This document shows, piece after piece, positions 9,692 through 15,165 of a stretch of DNA of 15,165 nt. Location: NCBI GenBank assembly GCA_937928035.1, contig CALFWA010000188.1, positions 1 through 15,165 of the forward strand, written 5' to 3'. The translations under genes were made by a program, and so were the position numbers. A model generated the notes under the pieces. The model was not told the DNA's origin, did no database searches, and saw only the letters and a list, made by a program, of their open reading frames with translations. Each line of letters begins with the position of its first letter. The stretch's first letter is position 1. The stretch is from an uncultured Caldilinea sp. Its GTDB lineage: Bacteria; Chloroflexota; Anaerolineae; Caldilineales; Caldilineaceae.

Positions 9692-11200
9692 ATGTCGCTG
9701 ATCGGTCTGGACATCGGCACAACCGGCTGCAAGGCCATGATCTTCTCGCAAGACGGCCGCGTGCTGGCGCAGTCGCGACGCGAGTATACAGTCCAGACGC
9801 CGCAGCCCGGCTGGGCAGAACAAGACGCTGAACAAGTCTGGGCGCTGGCGTGGCAATGTCTACGCGAAACAACGACGCAGGCGACCGACGACCCTCCTGT
9901 GGCGCTCGCACTCTCCTGCCAAGGAGAGGCGGTGATTCCGGTCAACCGCCACGGCCGCGCGCTGCGCCCCGCCATCCTGGGCATGGACACGCGCACGACG
10001 ACTGAAAATGCCTGGCTGTCGGAGACCCTCGGCGCAGATGCGCTTTTCCAACGCACAGGTGTGCCCGTGCACACCATCAACACGTTGCCAAAACTGCTCT
10101 GGCTACAGCGCCATGAGCCAGAGCTCTGGCGAGAGGCGCATCAATTTTTACTATACGAAGACTTCTTCATGCGCCGACTGGGCGGCGAGGCCGTCGTCAG
10201 CGTCTGTCTGGCCTCGCGCACGCAGCTGATGAATCTGGCCTCCACCGACTGGGACGATGACATCCTGGCGCACTGCAAGATCGAACGCACCCGACTGGCG
10301 AAACCGGCACCGTCCACCGGCGGCATAGTGGGGAAGCTGCGCGCCGAACTCAAGCAAGAGCTTGGTCTCACCCAGGACCTCTGGCTCGTCAGCGGCGGTC
10401 ACGATCAGGCGTGCGCAGCGCTGGGCAGCGGCGTGATCGTCCCCGGCCTGGCGATGGTTTCGACCGGCACCGCCGAAGTGGTCGAGGTGGCGATGGAGTC
10501 GCCGACGCTAGCGCCCGCGCTGCAGAAGGGCGGCGTCTCCATCTATCGTCACGTCGTCCCCGGCCTGCACCTGGCGATGACGCTCAACCACAGCGGCGGA
10601 TTGGTGTTGCGCTGGTTCCGCGACCAATTCGGTCGCCAGGAGATGGAGCAGGCCGCCGCCACCGGCGTCGACGTCTATGATCTGCTGCTGGAGGGAGCGC
10701 CGAGAGGGCCAACCCGCCTGCTGCTGCTGCCTCACTTCGCTGGCAGCGGCACGCCCACGCTGGACGTGCGCTCGAAGGGGGCGCTCCTGGGACTGACCTT
10801 CGCCACCACCAGAGCGGAAATCGTCAAGGCGGCGCTGGAAGGGTTGACCTACGAGCTGCGCCTCAACCTCGACCTGTTGCGCGCTGCAGACGTGGCGATC
10901 CACGAGCTGCACGCCGTCGGCGGGGGCGCTCGCAGCGCCCTCTGGCTCCAAATCAAGGCCGACGTCTGTCGCACTCCCCTGCGCGTTCCCGCCGTCACCG
11001 ACGCCGCCTGCCTGGGCGCTGCGTTGTTGGCCGGCGTCGGTGCAGGCGTCTATCCCGATTTCGCTGCAGCTGTGGCGCAGACCGTGCGCTGGCGCCAGCG
11101 CGTTCAGCCGTCCGCCGCATGGACGGAAGCCTACGAGGCTCAGTACGCCCGCTATCGCAGGCTCTATCCACTGTTGGCGGAGCTGCTCGCCGAACTGTAA
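9692..11200 (+). CDS. FGGY-family sugar kinase (xylulokinase-like)
   Basis: The 502-residue protein has the normal FGGY length and two actin-like halves. Seen are the phosphate-1 loop IGLDIGTTGCKAMIF (4-18), PGWAEQD (39-45), LSCQGEAV (74-81), GMDTRT (97-102), the catalytic Asp238 in SGGHDQACAALGSG, VSTGTAEVVE (256-265) and the C-terminal FGGY signature with HAVGGGARSALWLQIKAD (407-424). The family phosphorylates a ketose or polyol with ATP. GGHDQ rather than the GGGDN of typical xylulokinase suggests a different substrate group, so a xylulose assignment is not safe. Its place at the end of the hydrolase cluster suggests it phosphorylates the ketose formed by the dehydrogenase or isomerase, feeding the aldolase at the left edge. 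The 337-nt leader implies its own regulation or a lost gene. Confidence 0.87.
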   Translation: MSLIGLDIGTTGCKAMIFSQDGRVLAQSRREYTVQTPQPGWAEQDAEQVWALAWQCLRETTTQATDDPPVALALSCQGEAVIPVNRHGRALRPAILGMDTRTTTENAWLSETLGADALFQRTGVPVHTINTLPKLLWLQRHEPELWREAHQFLLYEDFFMRRLGGEAVVSVCLASRTQLMNLASTDWDDDILAHCKIERTRLAKPAPSTGGIVGKLRAELKQELGLTQDLWLVSGGHDQACAALGSGVIVPGLAMVSTGTAEVVEVAMESPTLAPALQKGGVSIYRHVVPGLHLAMTLNHSGGLVLRWFRDQFGRQEMEQAAATGVDVYDLLLEGAPRGPTRLLLLPHFAGSGTPTLDVRSKGALLGLTFATTRAEIVKAALEGLTYELRLNLDLLRAADVAIHELHAVGGGARSALWLQIKADVCRTPLRVPAVTDAACLGAALLAGVGAGVYPDFAAAVAQTVRWRQRVQPSAAWTEAYEAQYARYRRLYPLLAELLAEL

Positions 11201-11242
11201 AAAATCTGCGGCGGGTCACGATATGGCCTCTCCGCCATCTCG

Positions 11243-11251
11243 TGGTACACT
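11243..11251 (+). promoter_or_regulatory. Extended -10 promoter giving a near-leaderless start
   Basis: TGG-TACACT is an extended -10 (TGn followed by TAnnnT). Its hexamer ends 8 nt before ATG 11260, so transcription would begin within a base or two of the start codon. No Shine-Dalgarno precedes that ATG and TCTTTTTTC fills the interval, which fits leaderless translation. No good -35 is seen 17 nt upstream (ATGGCC). It would separate the glycosyltransferases from the catabolic cluster. Confidence 0.4.
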
Positions 11252-11259
11252 CTTTTTTC

Positions 11260-15165
<3,906 letters not shown>

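Overview
The window is GC-rich (roughly 60% by eye) bacterial DNA in which every credible gene lies on the + strand. No rRNA, tRNA, CRISPR array, transposase or phage gene was seen. Three things point towards Chloroflexota (an Anaerolineae or Caldilineae relative): several DUF4038/DUF5060 glycoside hydrolases in one cluster, the large GT-C glycosyltransferases with a soluble C-terminal beta domain, and the overall codon style. This placement is inference from family habits; nothing in the window fixes the taxon.

Region 1 (1-11200) looks like a carbohydrate-catabolism cluster. In order it holds the 3' end of a class II (zinc) ketose-bisphosphate aldolase, a DUF4038 hydrolase (601-1899), a DUF5060+DUF4038 hydrolase (1911-3455), a DUF5060+DUF4038+DUF5605 hydrolase (3615-5105), an extended-SDR NAD-dependent epimerase/dehydrogenase (5131-6150), a compact SIS-domain sugar-phosphate isomerase-like protein (6244-6849), a GH140 apiosidase-like hydrolase (6878-8215), a zinc medium-chain alcohol dehydrogenase (8314-9354) and an FGGY sugar kinase (9692-11200). 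None of the four hydrolases has a signal peptide, so they probably act in the cytoplasm on imported oligosaccharides or glycosides. The dehydrogenase, epimerase, isomerase, kinase and aldolase would then oxidise or isomerise, phosphorylate and cleave the released sugar. Apiose or another plant-wall (RG-II-like) sugar is a reasonable guess for the substrate, because GH140 is the apiosidase family. The known apiose-specific partner genes (transketolase pair, apionate enzymes) are not visible here.

Region 2 (11260-15165) holds two polytopic GT39/ArnT-like GT-C glycosyltransferases that overlap by ATGA. The first has a large soluble C-terminal half. The second runs off the window. They are probably a separate unit, started by an extended -10 promoter that would give a nearly leaderless mRNA.

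The non-coding DNA holds some structure. A 32-bp element occurs twice, at matching places upstream of two of the hydrolase genes, and a 12-bp perfect palindrome overlaps one copy. A long hairpin is fused to three 9-nt direct repeats ahead of the dehydrogenase. A 337-nt gap ahead of the kinase contains mutually exclusive hairpins and a possible decayed reading frame.
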